A program made the position numbers and the translations under genes. From assembly GCA_003222675.1 (NCBI GenBank), contig QHWT01000046.1, positions 1-49,579 on the forward strand: a stretch of 49,579 nucleotides of DNA, written 5' to 3'. Shown here piece after piece: positions 40,361 to 49,147 of this stretch. Within the stretch, counting starts at the first letter, position 1; each line of letters starts with the position of its first letter. This DNA is from Acidobacteriota bacterium (GTDB taxonomy: Bacteria; Acidobacteriota; Vicinamibacteria; Vicinamibacterales; 2-12-FULL-66-21). Below the pieces are notes generated by a model. That model searched no databases. It was not told the origin of the DNA and saw only the letters and a list, made by a program, of their open reading frames with translations.

Positions 40361-42130
40361 ATGCTTCGTTGGGCGGCCGGCCATCTCGGGATTTATCGCG
40401 CGCGTGTCGCGCTGCTGGCGGTGCTGTCGGTGTCCGAAGTCGGACTGCGTGTGCTGTTGCCCTGGCCGATGAAGGCGATTGTCGACCAGGCGCTCGGGTC
40501 TGTTCCGCCGGTGGCGTGGCTGCTCACGTTGCCGGGCGTGAGGGCCGGCAACCGTGCGTCACTGCTCATCGCCATTGCGGTCATCGGGATCATGATCCAG
40601 TTCCTGCACCAGGGTGTGCTCATGGCGCACACGCGGCTGTTCACCGAAACGGGGCACATGCTGACGAGAGATCTCCGCGAGCGGCTCTTCAATCACCTTC
40701 AGCGGCTCGCGCTGCTGCATCACTCACGCATGCCGATCGGCGAATCGGTCTATCGCCTGGAAGCGGACGCGGGTTGCCTCGAGCAGCTGCTGCTCCGCGG
40801 CGCGTTCCCGATGACGTTTTCGGCGATCACGTTGATCGTGATGTTCGGCATCCTGGTGAAGATCAACGTCTCGCTCGCGCTGGTGTCGCTCTCGGTCGTG
40901 CCGTTCATGTTCGTGTGGATTAGGTGGGCAGGCCGGCGGCTCAGGCCGGGCGCCGAACGGACGAAGCAGCTCGAGTCGCGGCTGACTGCGCGGCTGCACG
41001 AGAGCTTCGCGGCGATCCGGCTGATCAAGAGCTTCGCGCGCGAGCCGTACGAGAGCGCGCGTTTTTCCGGCGCCGCGAACGAGGCGATGCGCGCGCGCGT
41101 CGTGCTCAGCACGAAGGAATCCATCTTCTCTGTCGTGGTCGGCGCGCTCACCGTCATCGGCAGCACGCTCGTCGTCATCGACGGAGGGCTGCTCGTGCTG
41201 CGCGGCAGTCTCACCGTCGGCGCCATGCTGGTGGCGCTGGCGTACCTCGGTTTCGTCTACGGCCCGTTGTCGGGGATTGCGAACACCGCCGGGACGATCC
41301 AGCAGGCACTCGCGGGTGCCGCGCGCGTGCGGGAGACGCTGGCGCTCACGCCCGAACATCACGAGGGCGGGCAGCGCGCGCCGGATCGATTCAGGGGGGA
41401 GGTCACGTTCGACCGCGTCTCGTTTGCCTACGATGGCCGTCCGGTCTTGAGCGACGTGTCGTTCAGCGTCTCCTCTGGCGAGCTCGTCGCGGTCGTCGGG
41501 CCTTCCGGCGCCGGCAAGACTACGCTCGTCAGTCTGATTCCGCGGTTTTACGAGCCCTCGTCCGGCACCGTGCTGATTGACGGCATCGACGCGGCGCGGA
41601 TTCGACTGGCGGATCTGCGACAGCAGATCGCGATCGTCCTGCAGGACACCGTTGTCATGGCTGGTACCGTCACGGACAACCTCTTGTACGGCCGTCTGGA
41701 AGCGACCCCGTCCGAGATCCAGCAGGCGGCGATTGCCGCGCACGCGCACGAGTTCATCATGGACATGCCCAACGGGTACGCGACCGAGATCGGGACCGCC
41801 GGCGCGGGACTGTCGGGCGGCCAGAAGCAACGCATCAGCATGGCCCGGGCGTTTCTCAAGGATGCGCCGATCCTGATCCTCGACGAGCCGACCGCCGCGC
41901 TCGATACGATCAGCGAGCGCGAAGTGTTCGCCGGGCTCGCGGCACTGCGGGCGGGGCGGACCACGTTCGTCATTGCGCACCGGCTGTCCACCGTGTGCAA
42001 TGCCGATCGCATTGTCGTCATGGACGGCGGCCGCATCGTCGCGACCGGTACTCACGACGAGCTGCTGCGGACGAGCGCGCTCTATCGCGAGCTGGCGTCC
42101 CAGCTCGATCGTGCCACGCAGAAGTTGTGA
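40361..42130 (+). CDS. ABC exporter, fused membrane and ATPase domains
   Basis: A 589-residue type IV (MsbA-like) half-transporter. Six membrane helices in residues 1-310 (WPMKAIVDQAL, then LIAIAVIGIMIQFLHQGVL, then MTFSAITLIVMFGILVKI, and others) precede the nucleotide-binding domain. Walker A is GPSGAGKTT, the Q-loop ALQ-like segment VLQDTV, the signature LSGGQKQR, Walker B ILILDEPTAALD, and the H-loop AHRLS. A GGAG site lies five bases before the ATG. It would work as a homodimer to move a lipid-linked or free glycoconjugate across the inner membrane. Confidence 0.94.
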   Translation: MLRWAAGHLGIYRARVALLAVLSVSEVGLRVLLPWPMKAIVDQALGSVPPVAWLLTLPGVRAGNRASLLIAIAVIGIMIQFLHQGVLMAHTRLFTETGHMLTRDLRERLFNHLQRLALLHHSRMPIGESVYRLEADAGCLEQLLLRGAFPMTFSAITLIVMFGILVKINVSLALVSLSVVPFMFVWIRWAGRRLRPGAERTKQLESRLTARLHESFAAIRLIKSFAREPYESARFSGAANEAMRARVVLSTKESIFSVVVGALTVIGSTLVVIDGGLLVLRGSLTVGAMLVALAYLGFVYGPLSGIANTAGTIQQALAGAARVRETLALTPEHHEGGQRAPDRFRGEVTFDRVSFAYDGRPVLSDVSFSVSSGELVAVVGPSGAGKTTLVSLIPRFYEPSSGTVLIDGIDAARIRLADLRQQIAIVLQDTVVMAGTVTDNLLYGRLEATPSEIQQAAIAAHAHEFIMDMPNGYATEIGTAGAGLSGGQKQRISMARAFLKDAPILILDEPTAALDTISEREVFAGLAALRAGRTTFVIAHRLSTVCNADRIVVMDGGRIVATGTHDELLRTSALYRELASQLDRATQKL

Positions 42131-42138
42131 CCATCGCC

Positions 42139-43263
42139 ATGCGCATCGTCATCTTCTGCCATTCGCTTGCGTCCGACTGGAATCACGGCAACGCGCACTT
42201 TCTGCGTGGCGTGTGCTCGGAGCTCGTCGCGCGCGGGCACGACGTCCGCGTGTACGAGCCGCGTGACGCGTGGAGCGCGCAGAACCTGGTTGCAGAGGCG
42301 GGAGAACCGGCGCTTGGCGATTACCGCGTTGCGTATCCGCACCTTCAGTCCGTTCGCTACGATCCGCGCCGCCTCGATCTCGATCGCGCGCTGGACCATG
42401 CGGATCTCGTTCTGGTTCACGAGTGGAACCCTCATGATCTCGTTCGCCGCATTGGCGCGCGGCGGGCGTCTGGCGGACGTTTCACGCTTCTCTTCCACGT
42501 CACGCACCACCGATCCGTCAGCGAGCCGCACGCAATGGCCGCCTATGACCTCCAGTATTTCGATGGCGTCCTCGCGTTTGGCGAGGTGATTCGCGCGCGC
42601 TACGAGGCGCAGGGGTGGGCGCGGCGTGCGTGGAGGTGGCACGAGGCCGCGGACACGCGCGTATTCCGGCCGCTCTGGTCGGCGCCGACGGGCGATCTCG
42701 TCTGGATCGGCAACTGGGGAGACGATGAGCGATCGGAGGAGCTGCGCCAGTATCTGATTGGACCGATCGCGGATCTCCGGCTCCGCGCGCGCGTACACGG
42801 CGTGCGGTATCCCGCGCTCGCGCGGGCCGAACTGACGGCCGCCGGCATCGACTACGCGGGCTGGCTGCCGAATTATCGGGCGCCGGGCGTCTTCGCCGAG
42901 TTCCGCGTCACCGTGCATGTGCCGAGGCGCCCGTACGTGGAGAGGCTGCCGGGCATTCCGACCATTCGCGTGTTCGAGGCGCTCGCGTGCGGCATCCCGC
43001 TCGTCTCGTGCTGGTGGGACGACTGCGAAGGGCTGTTCACGCCGGGCAGTGATTTCCTGATGGTCCGCACGCCAGCCGAGATGAGGCGCGCGCTGCGCGA
43101 CGTCCTCTGTGATTGCGATCGCGCAACCGCGCTCGCCGACCACGGCCGTCGCACCGTGCTGGCGCGGCACACGTGCGCCCATCGAGTGGACGAGTTGTTG
43201 TCGATCGCGGACGGGCTCGGTCGTGATGGACGTCTCCCGGCGAGTGACATGGTCTCTGTATGA
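42139..43263 (+). CDS. CgeB-like glycosyltransferase, paralogue 3
   Basis: A 374-residue GT-B-like protein: IVIFCHSLASDWNHGNAHFL, ADLVLVHEWNPHDL, VTHHRSVSEPHAM, LVWIGNWGDDERSEELRQYL, IRVFEALACGIPLVSCWWDD. It is more divergent from paralogues 2 and 4 than they are from each other. A GTG at 42127 overlapping the ABC stop (GTGA) is an alternative start that would add four residues. Its stop overlaps the next start (ATGA). Confidence 0.86.
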   Translation: MRIVIFCHSLASDWNHGNAHFLRGVCSELVARGHDVRVYEPRDAWSAQNLVAEAGEPALGDYRVAYPHLQSVRYDPRRLDLDRALDHADLVLVHEWNPHDLVRRIGARRASGGRFTLLFHVTHHRSVSEPHAMAAYDLQYFDGVLAFGEVIRARYEAQGWARRAWRWHEAADTRVFRPLWSAPTGDLVWIGNWGDDERSEELRQYLIGPIADLRLRARVHGVRYPALARAELTAAGIDYAGWLPNYRAPGVFAEFRVTVHVPRRPYVERLPGIPTIRVFEALACGIPLVSCWWDDCEGLFTPGSDFLMVRTPAEMRRALRDVLCDCDRATALADHGRRTVLARHTCAHRVDELLSIADGLGRDGRLPASDMVSV

Positions 43264-44345
43264 ACATCGTCGTCCTGGGCCTCTCGATCACCTCCTCGTG
43301 GGGCAATGGTCATGCAACGACCTATCGCGCGCTGGTGCGGGCGCTGGCATCGCGCGGACACGACGTCTTGTTTCTCGAGCGCGACGCATCCTGGTACGCG
43401 GAAAATCGCGATCTGCCCGAGCCCCCCTACTGCCGCGCGCGGCTGTATCGCAGCATCGCCGAGCTGGCCGATCGCGCGACCGCGGACCTCAGAACGGCCG
43501 ACCTGGTGATGGTGGGCTCGTACGTGCCGGAGGGGATCGCCATCGGCGATCTCGTGCAGCGGGAGGCGGGAGGATTGACCGCGTTCTACGACATCGACAC
43601 GCCCGTGACGCTCGCGCGGCTTCCCTCGGGCGACGTCGATTACATAGCGCCGCGCCAGATTCCACGCTACGACATCTACCTCTCGTTCACCGGCGGCCCG
43701 ACGCTCGACCTCCTGCAGCAGTCGTACGGATCGCCGCTCGCGCGCCCGCTGTATTGCTCGGTCGATCCCGAGCTCTATTACCCCGAGCCCATCGAACCGC
43801 AATGGGATCTCGGGTATCTCGGGACCTACAGCGGCGATCGCCAGCCGGTGCTCGCCCGGCTGATGCTGAACGCGGCGGCGAAGGCGCCCGACGCGCGGTT
43901 CGTGGTTGCGGGTCCGCAGTATCCGGACGCCATCGCCTGGCCGGTCAACGTCGAGCGCGTTGTGCACCTCGCGCCGAGCCAGCACCGCTGCTTCTACAAC
44001 GCGCTGCGTTACACGTTGAACGTGACGCGCGCGGACATGGTGAAAGCGGGCTACTCGCCGAGCGTGCGGCTGTTCGAGGCGGCGGCGTGCGGCACCCCGA
44101 TCATCAGCGACACGTGGGAAGGACTGGATCGCTTCCTGACCCCCGGCGCGGAAATCCTGCTGTCGCGCAACGCGCGTCAGACGCTGACGTATCTCCACGA
44201 GATTTCGGAAGGCAATCGCCGCGAGATTGGCGCGCGGGCGCGGCAGCGCGTGTTGACGGCGCACACCGCGCTTCACCGCGCGATGGAGCTCGAGTCCTAC
44301 GTCGCGGAAGCCGGCCTGCGGACGGCGGAGAAGGCGGCGTCATGA
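43260..44345 (+). CDS. CgeB-like glycosyltransferase, paralogue 4
   Basis: A 361-residue close paralogue of the protein at 38421, with almost the same signposts: GLSITSSWGNGHATTYRALV, FYDIDTPVTLARL, YLSFTGGPTLDLL, YLGTYSGDRQPVL, VRLFEAAACGTPIISDTWEG. It has a normal C terminus (AMELESYVAEAGLRTAEKAAS), which shows where paralogue 2 should end. ATGA overlaps on both sides place it firmly in the operon. Confidence 0.88.
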   Translation: MNIVVLGLSITSSWGNGHATTYRALVRALASRGHDVLFLERDASWYAENRDLPEPPYCRARLYRSIAELADRATADLRTADLVMVGSYVPEGIAIGDLVQREAGGLTAFYDIDTPVTLARLPSGDVDYIAPRQIPRYDIYLSFTGGPTLDLLQQSYGSPLARPLYCSVDPELYYPEPIEPQWDLGYLGTYSGDRQPVLARLMLNAAAKAPDARFVVAGPQYPDAIAWPVNVERVVHLAPSQHRCFYNALRYTLNVTRADMVKAGYSPSVRLFEAAACGTPIISDTWEGLDRFLTPGAEILLSRNARQTLTYLHEISEGNRREIGARARQRVLTAHTALHRAMELESYVAEAGLRTAEKAAS

Positions 44346-45124
44346 GCGCGACCGAGCTCACGAAAGAGGCCATCCGCGACCGCGTGCGCGCGCTCGGCGA
44401 CTGGTTCCACAACATCAACCTCCGCGGCGTGCAGACGGCGCCGGCGCATTTTCTCGGCGATTATCCATCGGTCAAATGGCGCACGTTCGCGCATGCGCTG
44501 CCTGCGGACCTCGCCGGCAAGAGCGTGCTCGATGTCGGCTGCAATGCCGGCTTCTATGCGATCGAGATGAAGAAGCGCGGCGCCGCGCGCGTCGTTGGCG
44601 TGGACTCCGATGAACGGTATCTCGCACAGGCGCGCTTTGCGGCTGAAGTCGCCGGCACCCCTATCGAATTTCGCAAGATGTCGGTCTACGAGCTGCCCGC
44701 GCTCGGCGAGCGGTTCGATCTCGTGCTGTTCATGGGAGTGCTCTATCACCTCCGCCACCCATTGCTCGCCCTCGACATCCTCCACGAGCACGTCGTCGGC
44801 GAGACGCTCGTCTTCCAGTCGATGCTGCGCGGCAGCCCCGAAACGCGGCAGGTCGCACGCGACTGCGAGTTCTGGGAAGAGGAACAGTTCGCGGCGCCCG
44901 GTTATCCGCTGATGTACTTCGTCGAGCATAAATACGCCCACGATCCGACCAACTGGTGGATCCCCAATCGCGCGTGCGCGGAAGCCATGCTGCGCAGCGC
45001 CGGCTTCGAGATTGTCAATCATCCGGAGGCGGAGGTGTTCATCTGCCGCCGTCGCGACGGCGACGGCGACGGCGACGGCGAGCGGAGCGGCGCGAGCGAC
45101 GGTCGCGCGAGCGTCGCGAAGTGA
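44342..45124 (+). CDS. SAM-dependent methyltransferase, CmoB-like group
   Basis: A 260-residue class I methyltransferase: GKSVLDVGCNAGFYAIEMKK (SAM motif I), VVGVDSDERYLAQA (motif II), FDLVLFMGVLYHLRHPLLAL (CmoB-like). ALGDWFHNINLRGVQTAP at the N terminus and HDPTNWWIPNRACAEAML fit, from memory, the family curated as TIGR04290, which occurs beside the B12-radical SAM family seen at 34469. A tail of Asp-Gly pairs (DGDGDGDGE) comes from a hexanucleotide repeat. It probably methylates a sugar hydroxyl or carboxyl in this pathway. Confidence 0.9.
   Translation: MSATELTKEAIRDRVRALGDWFHNINLRGVQTAPAHFLGDYPSVKWRTFAHALPADLAGKSVLDVGCNAGFYAIEMKKRGAARVVGVDSDERYLAQARFAAEVAGTPIEFRKMSVYELPALGERFDLVLFMGVLYHLRHPLLALDILHEHVVGETLVFQSMLRGSPETRQVARDCEFWEEEQFAAPGYPLMYFVEHKYAHDPTNWWIPNRACAEAMLRSAGFEIVNHPEAEVFICRRRDGDGDGDGERSGASDGRASVAK
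45056..45079. repeat. Hexanucleotide repeat GACGGC, four units
   Basis: Four exact GACGGC units encode the Asp-Gly run in the methyltransferase tail. Copy number may vary between strains without breaking the frame. Confidence 0.85.
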
Positions 45125-45128
45125 GCTT

Positions 45129-45151
45129 GGCGGGGTGCAGGGGTCCCCGCC
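45129..45151. other. Hairpin between methyltransferase and glycosidase genes
   Basis: GGCGGGG, nine bases, CCCCGCC, located five bases after the methyltransferase stop and 27 before the next start. No T-tract follows, so it may attenuate or protect the transcript rather than end it. Confidence 0.45.
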
Positions 45152-45177
45152 ATTCAAGCCAATGAGGAGTTGCCCGC

Positions 45178-46062
45178 GTGGTCGAAGCGGTGATGCTCTG
45201 GAACGAGCCGAACAATCTCTCGCACTGGGATTTTCAGATCGACGAGGGATGGAAGACCTTTGGCGATCTCGTCAAGACCGCGTCGAGTGCGATCGCTGCT
45301 GAACGCCCGGGCCTCACGCGCGTGCTCGGCGGGATGTCGCCCATCGATCCGGCTTTCCTCAAGACGCTCGACGCGACCGGCGCGGTCGACGCCGTCGACG
45401 TCGTTGCCATTCACGGATTCCCCCTCGACTGGAACCACTGGCAGATCGACGAATGGCCGTGCAAGCTCGCGGAGATCCAGGCCGTCACCGCGAAGCCGGT
45501 CTGGATATCCGAGGTCGGCGTGTCAACGTTTGGCGCGGAGGAGGTCCAGCAGTTCGGCCTGAACCGGACGGCGGAACTCCTCACGGGGCGCACCGATCGA
45601 ATTCACTGGTACAGCCTGTACGATCTGCCGCGCGCGTGGCCGGCGACCACGCGCCACAGGGAAGCGGAAGGCTCATCGTATTACCGGCATTTCTACATGG
45701 GCCTTCTCCGCGAAGACGGCACGCCCAAGCTGGCGCTGAAGGATTTCGCCCGACACACGCCCGCGCTCGGCATCTGCCAGTGGTTTCATTTCGAGGATCC
45801 GAGGCTGGAAGATGCCGTGCGCCACATGAAAGACTTGGGTGTAAGCTACATCCGGACGGGCTTGAGCTGGGCGGACAGCCGAAGGCCCGACGCGCAGGCA
45901 TGGTTCGATCGTCAGATGGAGGCGCTGGAGCCTTTCGATGTGACGGTCACGTTCTGCTTCACGCCGGACTGTGAGGGCGTGCGCCCCCACCATACGAGCC
46001 CGCCAAGAGACGTTCTTCCGTTCGCGGAATTCTGCGCGACGCAGGTCCGCCGGTACACCTGA
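45178..46062 (+). CDS. Glycosidase-like (beta/alpha)8 protein with permuted barrel order
   Basis: A 294-residue protein starting at GTG 45178 with a GAGGAG site. The acid/base Asn-Glu-Pro motif is at residues 9-11 (LWNEPNNLSHWD), far earlier than in normal clan A glycosidases. The likely nucleophile Glu is in PVWISEVGVSTFG. The C-terminal 100 residues (ICQWFHFEDPRLEDA, LGVSYIRTGLSWAD, VTVTFCFTPDCEG, HHTSPP) look like the first three strands of such a barrel. In ordinary family members those strands precede the NEP motif. So the order is half 2 then half 1. No signal peptide. It may trim or transfer sugars in this pathway. Confidence 0.75.
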   Translation: MVEAVMLWNEPNNLSHWDFQIDEGWKTFGDLVKTASSAIAAERPGLTRVLGGMSPIDPAFLKTLDATGAVDAVDVVAIHGFPLDWNHWQIDEWPCKLAEIQAVTAKPVWISEVGVSTFGAEEVQQFGLNRTAELLTGRTDRIHWYSLYDLPRAWPATTRHREAEGSSYYRHFYMGLLREDGTPKLALKDFARHTPALGICQWFHFEDPRLEDAVRHMKDLGVSYIRTGLSWADSRRPDAQAWFDRQMEALEPFDVTVTFCFTPDCEGVRPHHTSPPRDVLPFAEFCATQVRRYT

Positions 46063-46079
46063 GCCAACGTCTGGAACAA

Positions 46080-47186
46080 ATGATGAACGCACCTCTGCCT
46101 GAGAGGCATCGTGTGGCCAAGCACGACATCATCGTCATTGGCGCCTCCGCAGGCGGCGTGGAAGCAATCAGCCGCGTTATCGCGGACCTGCCGAGAGATA
46201 TCCGCGCCGCCGTACTGGTCGTCCTGCACATTTCTCGCGGTCGGAGTCTGTTGCCGGAGATCCTCACGCGCGCCGGGCGTCTGGCCGCGGCGCATCCAAC
46301 CGACGGGGAGCCGTTGCAATATGGGCGCATCTACGTCGCGCCACCCGATCATCACATGGTCATCGATAGGGGCAACGTCCGCGTCGTGCACACAGCCTCC
46401 GAGAACGGTCTGCGCCCTGCGGTGGATCCGCTGTTCCGATCCGCGGCGCGTACGTACCGGTCCCGCGTGATTGCCGTGATCCTGACCGGCACGCTCGACG
46501 ACGGGACGGCCGGCATGCTTGCGGTGAAACAGGGTGGAGGAATTACGATCGCGCAGGACCCAAACGAAGCCTTCTCTCCGGGCATGCCGCGCAGCGCGGT
46601 GAACGCCGGCGCGATCGATCACATCCTGCCGCTGCGCGATATTCCCGTGCTGCTCACGGCGCTGGTCGAGGAAGACGCGCCGGAGCTCGAACCTATGGAG
46701 GATGACGCCTATCTTGCGCCGCTCGAGGCGGACCTCGGACAGATGCCGCTCGCCATCAAGGCGAACGATCGCCCTGGGTACCCGTCAGTATTCACATGCC
46801 CGGAATGCCACGGTACTCTCTGGGAAGTGGATGACGGAGGAGTGCTTCGCTTCCGCTGTCGCGTCGGCCACGTGTACTCGACGGACAGTATGCTCGCGGC
46901 GCAGACCGACGAAGTCGATCGTGCCCTCTGGGTGGCGCTCCGCACGCTCGAGGAACGCGCAGCGCTCTCTCACAAGCTGGCAGAGCGTGGACGCGAACGC
47001 GGGCAGCACTGGGTGGACCAGGCCTTCACGGCGCGCGCGCAGGAAACGCAACTGGAGGCCTCGCAGATTCGCGAACTGCTCCGCCTCCGTGCGGGCACGT
47101 CCCACACAATTCCTGAAGGGACGGGCGTGGGATCAGGTCCCGGTGTGCCGGTGACCGAACCGGCACCGGAACCCCGCGATCGCTAA
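46080..47186 (+). CDS. CheB-like protein-glutamate methylesterase with C-terminal zinc-ribbon
   Basis: A 368-residue protein with the CheB catalytic domain at residues 15-205. The triad is S23 (GASAGGVEAI), H50 (VVLHIS) and D141 (TLDDGTAGM). It has no receiver domain. A C-terminal domain has CPECHG...RFRCRVGHVYS, a likely zinc-ribbon, and a helical tail. Such CheB forms accompany CheR-PAS proteins in non-flagellar signalling. The stop TAA overlaps the convergent CheR gene by four bases. It starts 17 bases after the glycosidase gene and may be its co-transcript. Confidence 0.9.
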   Translation: MMNAPLPERHRVAKHDIIVIGASAGGVEAISRVIADLPRDIRAAVLVVLHISRGRSLLPEILTRAGRLAAAHPTDGEPLQYGRIYVAPPDHHMVIDRGNVRVVHTASENGLRPAVDPLFRSAARTYRSRVIAVILTGTLDDGTAGMLAVKQGGGITIAQDPNEAFSPGMPRSAVNAGAIDHILPLRDIPVLLTALVEEDAPELEPMEDDAYLAPLEADLGQMPLAIKANDRPGYPSVFTCPECHGTLWEVDDGGVLRFRCRVGHVYSTDSMLAAQTDEVDRALWVALRTLEERAALSHKLAERGRERGQHWVDQAFTARAQETQLEASQIRELLRLRAGTSHTIPEGTGVGSGPGVPVTEPAPEPRDR

Positions 47187-49033
47187 CTCGGGCGGACCTG
47201 TTCTTCCATCAGCAGGATGACGCCCGTAATAGCAGCATCCAGGGCCGTCAGCGCTGAGGCGCTGACGCGGCACTGAAACGGCTTTCCCGTGCGGCTGGTC
47301 GCCGCGACGCTCGTCTCGCGATACGCGTGGCCGTTCAGCACATCCTTGATCGATTGCTGCAGTTGATTCACAGGCAATCCGATATCGAGCCCGAAGAAAT
47401 ACGCGCGCCGCACTTCATCCGGACGCAGACCCCACAGATTCGTCGCCCCCGCGTTCCAGACCTGTACGCGCATCTCGCAATCCAGCACGACGACAGCCGA
47501 GCGCAAACTCGTGAATACCGCCTCCAGAAAGGCGTTCGTGGAGTTCAGCTCGGTGCTGCGGTTCCGCAGCTCCTCATTCATCGTCTGCAGCTCTTCGTTC
47601 GTGGACTGGAGCTCCTCGTTCATCGTCTCCAGCTCCTCGTTCGTCGATTGCAGCTCCTCGTTCGTCGTTTCCAGCTCTTCGACCGTCGACTGCAGCTCCT
47701 CGTTGGTCGTTTCCAGTTCTTCGTTGGTCGACTGCAGCTCCTCGTAAGCGGTCTCGACTTCCTGTTTGGAGTGCCGCAGCTCGTCCTGTAGGCTCCTCAC
47801 CGACGTGACGTCGACGAATCTGATTCGTGTGCCGAGCAGCTGCCGATCGTCGTCGTACAACGGCGAGACAATCACGTCGACGAACCGTACGGTGTTGCCG
47901 TGTTCCCACCGCACGCTCGTCAAGCTGACCTCTCGACGTTCTTCGCGCGCGCGATCGATCGCGGGCCGCAGCTCCGCGGGGCGGTACGAAAGCTCGAGAT
48001 CCTGTATCCGAGTGCCGATGTCGGCGCTGCTTAAATCGAACCGACGCCGCGCGGCGGCGTTGATGGCCATCACGTGGCCCGTCGCATCGAGGACGATCTG
48101 CTCGTCTGCCGCGCTATCGAACGCCAGGTCGCGCAACTTGCCATAATCAGGGTATTGCGGCACATGGTCCTCCCGGTGCGACTGTGCAAGCAGCATGAGC
48201 CTGTCGCGGGCGCTGAGTTTCGGCACGGTTTTGAAGATCCTGCGCTTCAAATCCGCGGGCTGGAACATCGACGCATAGCTGACCAGCATCTCCGCTCGGC
48301 CGAGCGCAAGGAAGCCGCCGGGATTCACGGAATAATAAAACCGGGCAATGATGCGCGCCTGAGCCTCCGAGTTGAAGTACATCAGCGTGTTGCGGCAGAG
48401 CAGCAGGTCGACGTGAGAAATCGGCGCGTCCTGAATGAGATCGTGTCGGCCGAAGATGACGGATCGCCGCAGGTCGCGATTGAACGTGTACACGTCGCCG
48501 TTACGATCGAAGTACTTCTCGAGCAAAGCCGGCGGGACATCCGCGACGTGTTTCGAAGAGTAGGTTGCGCGGCGCGCCTCCGCGAGCGCCTCCTCGTCGA
48601 CATCTGTCGCGTAAATCTTCACACGCGTGCGAAAGGCGTCCATCCCGAGCTCCTCGGCGAGCATCATCGCGACGGAGTACGCTTCCTGCCCTGACGCGCA
48701 ACCGGCGCTCCAGACGCGGATCCGGTCGCTGCGTGAAGGCCCGCCGTTCATGCTGGGGAGCACCGTCGCGCGCAACGAGTCCCACACTTCCGCGTCGCGG
48801 AAGAAGGACGTGACGTTAATGAGGATGGTATTGAAGAGCAGCAGAAACTCGTCGGGACGCACCTCCAGGTGATCGAGGTACTCCTCGAACGTCTTCACGT
48901 CGAGCGTATGCATCCGCTTGAGCACACGCCGCATCAGGCTGGCCCGCTTGTACGCGTTGAAATCAAACCCCCGCGACCGCTGCAGGTGCTCGAGAATGCG
49001 ATCGAAGCCGGCCTGTTCGGCGGGGTTGGCCAT
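47183..49033 (-). CDS. CheR-type methyltransferase with PAS domains and a heptad coiled coil
   Basis: A 616-residue signalling protein. Residues 1-275 are the CheR domain: N-terminal helices (YKRASLMRRVLKRM), SAM site VWSAGCASGQEAYS, and DLLLCRNTLMYF. A PAS domain follows at about 310-410 (IVLDATGHVMAINAAARRRF). Residues 414-489 are an almost perfect coiled coil of NEEL heptads, encoded at 47567-47794. A second PAS domain ends the protein (VVVLDCEMRVQVWNAGATNL). The start at 49033 fits the family. In related acidobacterial proteins CheB, CheR, PAS and kinase parts are often fused; here they are separate genes. It probably methylates glutamates in a receptor or in a partner kinase. Confidence 0.92.
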   Translation of the reverse strand: MANPAEQAGFDRILEHLQRSRGFDFNAYKRASLMRRVLKRMHTLDVKTFEEYLDHLEVRPDEFLLLFNTILINVTSFFRDAEVWDSLRATVLPSMNGGPSRSDRIRVWSAGCASGQEAYSVAMMLAEELGMDAFRTRVKIYATDVDEEALAEARRATYSSKHVADVPPALLEKYFDRNGDVYTFNRDLRRSVIFGRHDLIQDAPISHVDLLLCRNTLMYFNSEAQARIIARFYYSVNPGGFLALGRAEMLVSYASMFQPADLKRRIFKTVPKLSARDRLMLLAQSHREDHVPQYPDYGKLRDLAFDSAADEQIVLDATGHVMAINAAARRRFDLSSADIGTRIQDLELSYRPAELRPAIDRAREERREVSLTSVRWEHGNTVRFVDVIVSPLYDDDRQLLGTRIRFVDVTSVRSLQDELRHSKQEVETAYEELQSTNEELETTNEELQSTVEELETTNEELQSTNEELETMNEELQSTNEELQTMNEELRNRSTELNSTNAFLEAVFTSLRSAVVVLDCEMRVQVWNAGATNLWGLRPDEVRRAYFFGLDIGLPVNQLQQSIKDVLNGHAYRETSVAATSRTGKPFQCRVSASALTALDAAITGVILLMEEQVRPS

Positions 49034-49147
49034 GCGTGTACCACAGCAGTCCGTGGGCCGATTGCGGGGCTCTACGTCAGGCGGGCGGCGCCAGCGGGAG
49101 CCGCACGGAAAATACACTGCCGCTTTGCCTCCAGGTCCCGGCCAGGG

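Noticed and set aside
32278-46062. Standard O-antigen or capsule locus
   Set aside because: No Wzx, Wzy, Wza, priming transferase or ligase is visible, and the CgeB-like, B12-radical SAM and permuted glycosidase genes are not part of such loci.
47567-47794. DNA tandem repeat of about 21-base period
   Set aside because: The periodicity is explained by protein heptads (NEEL repeats) of a coiled coil that is usual in CheR-PAS proteins.
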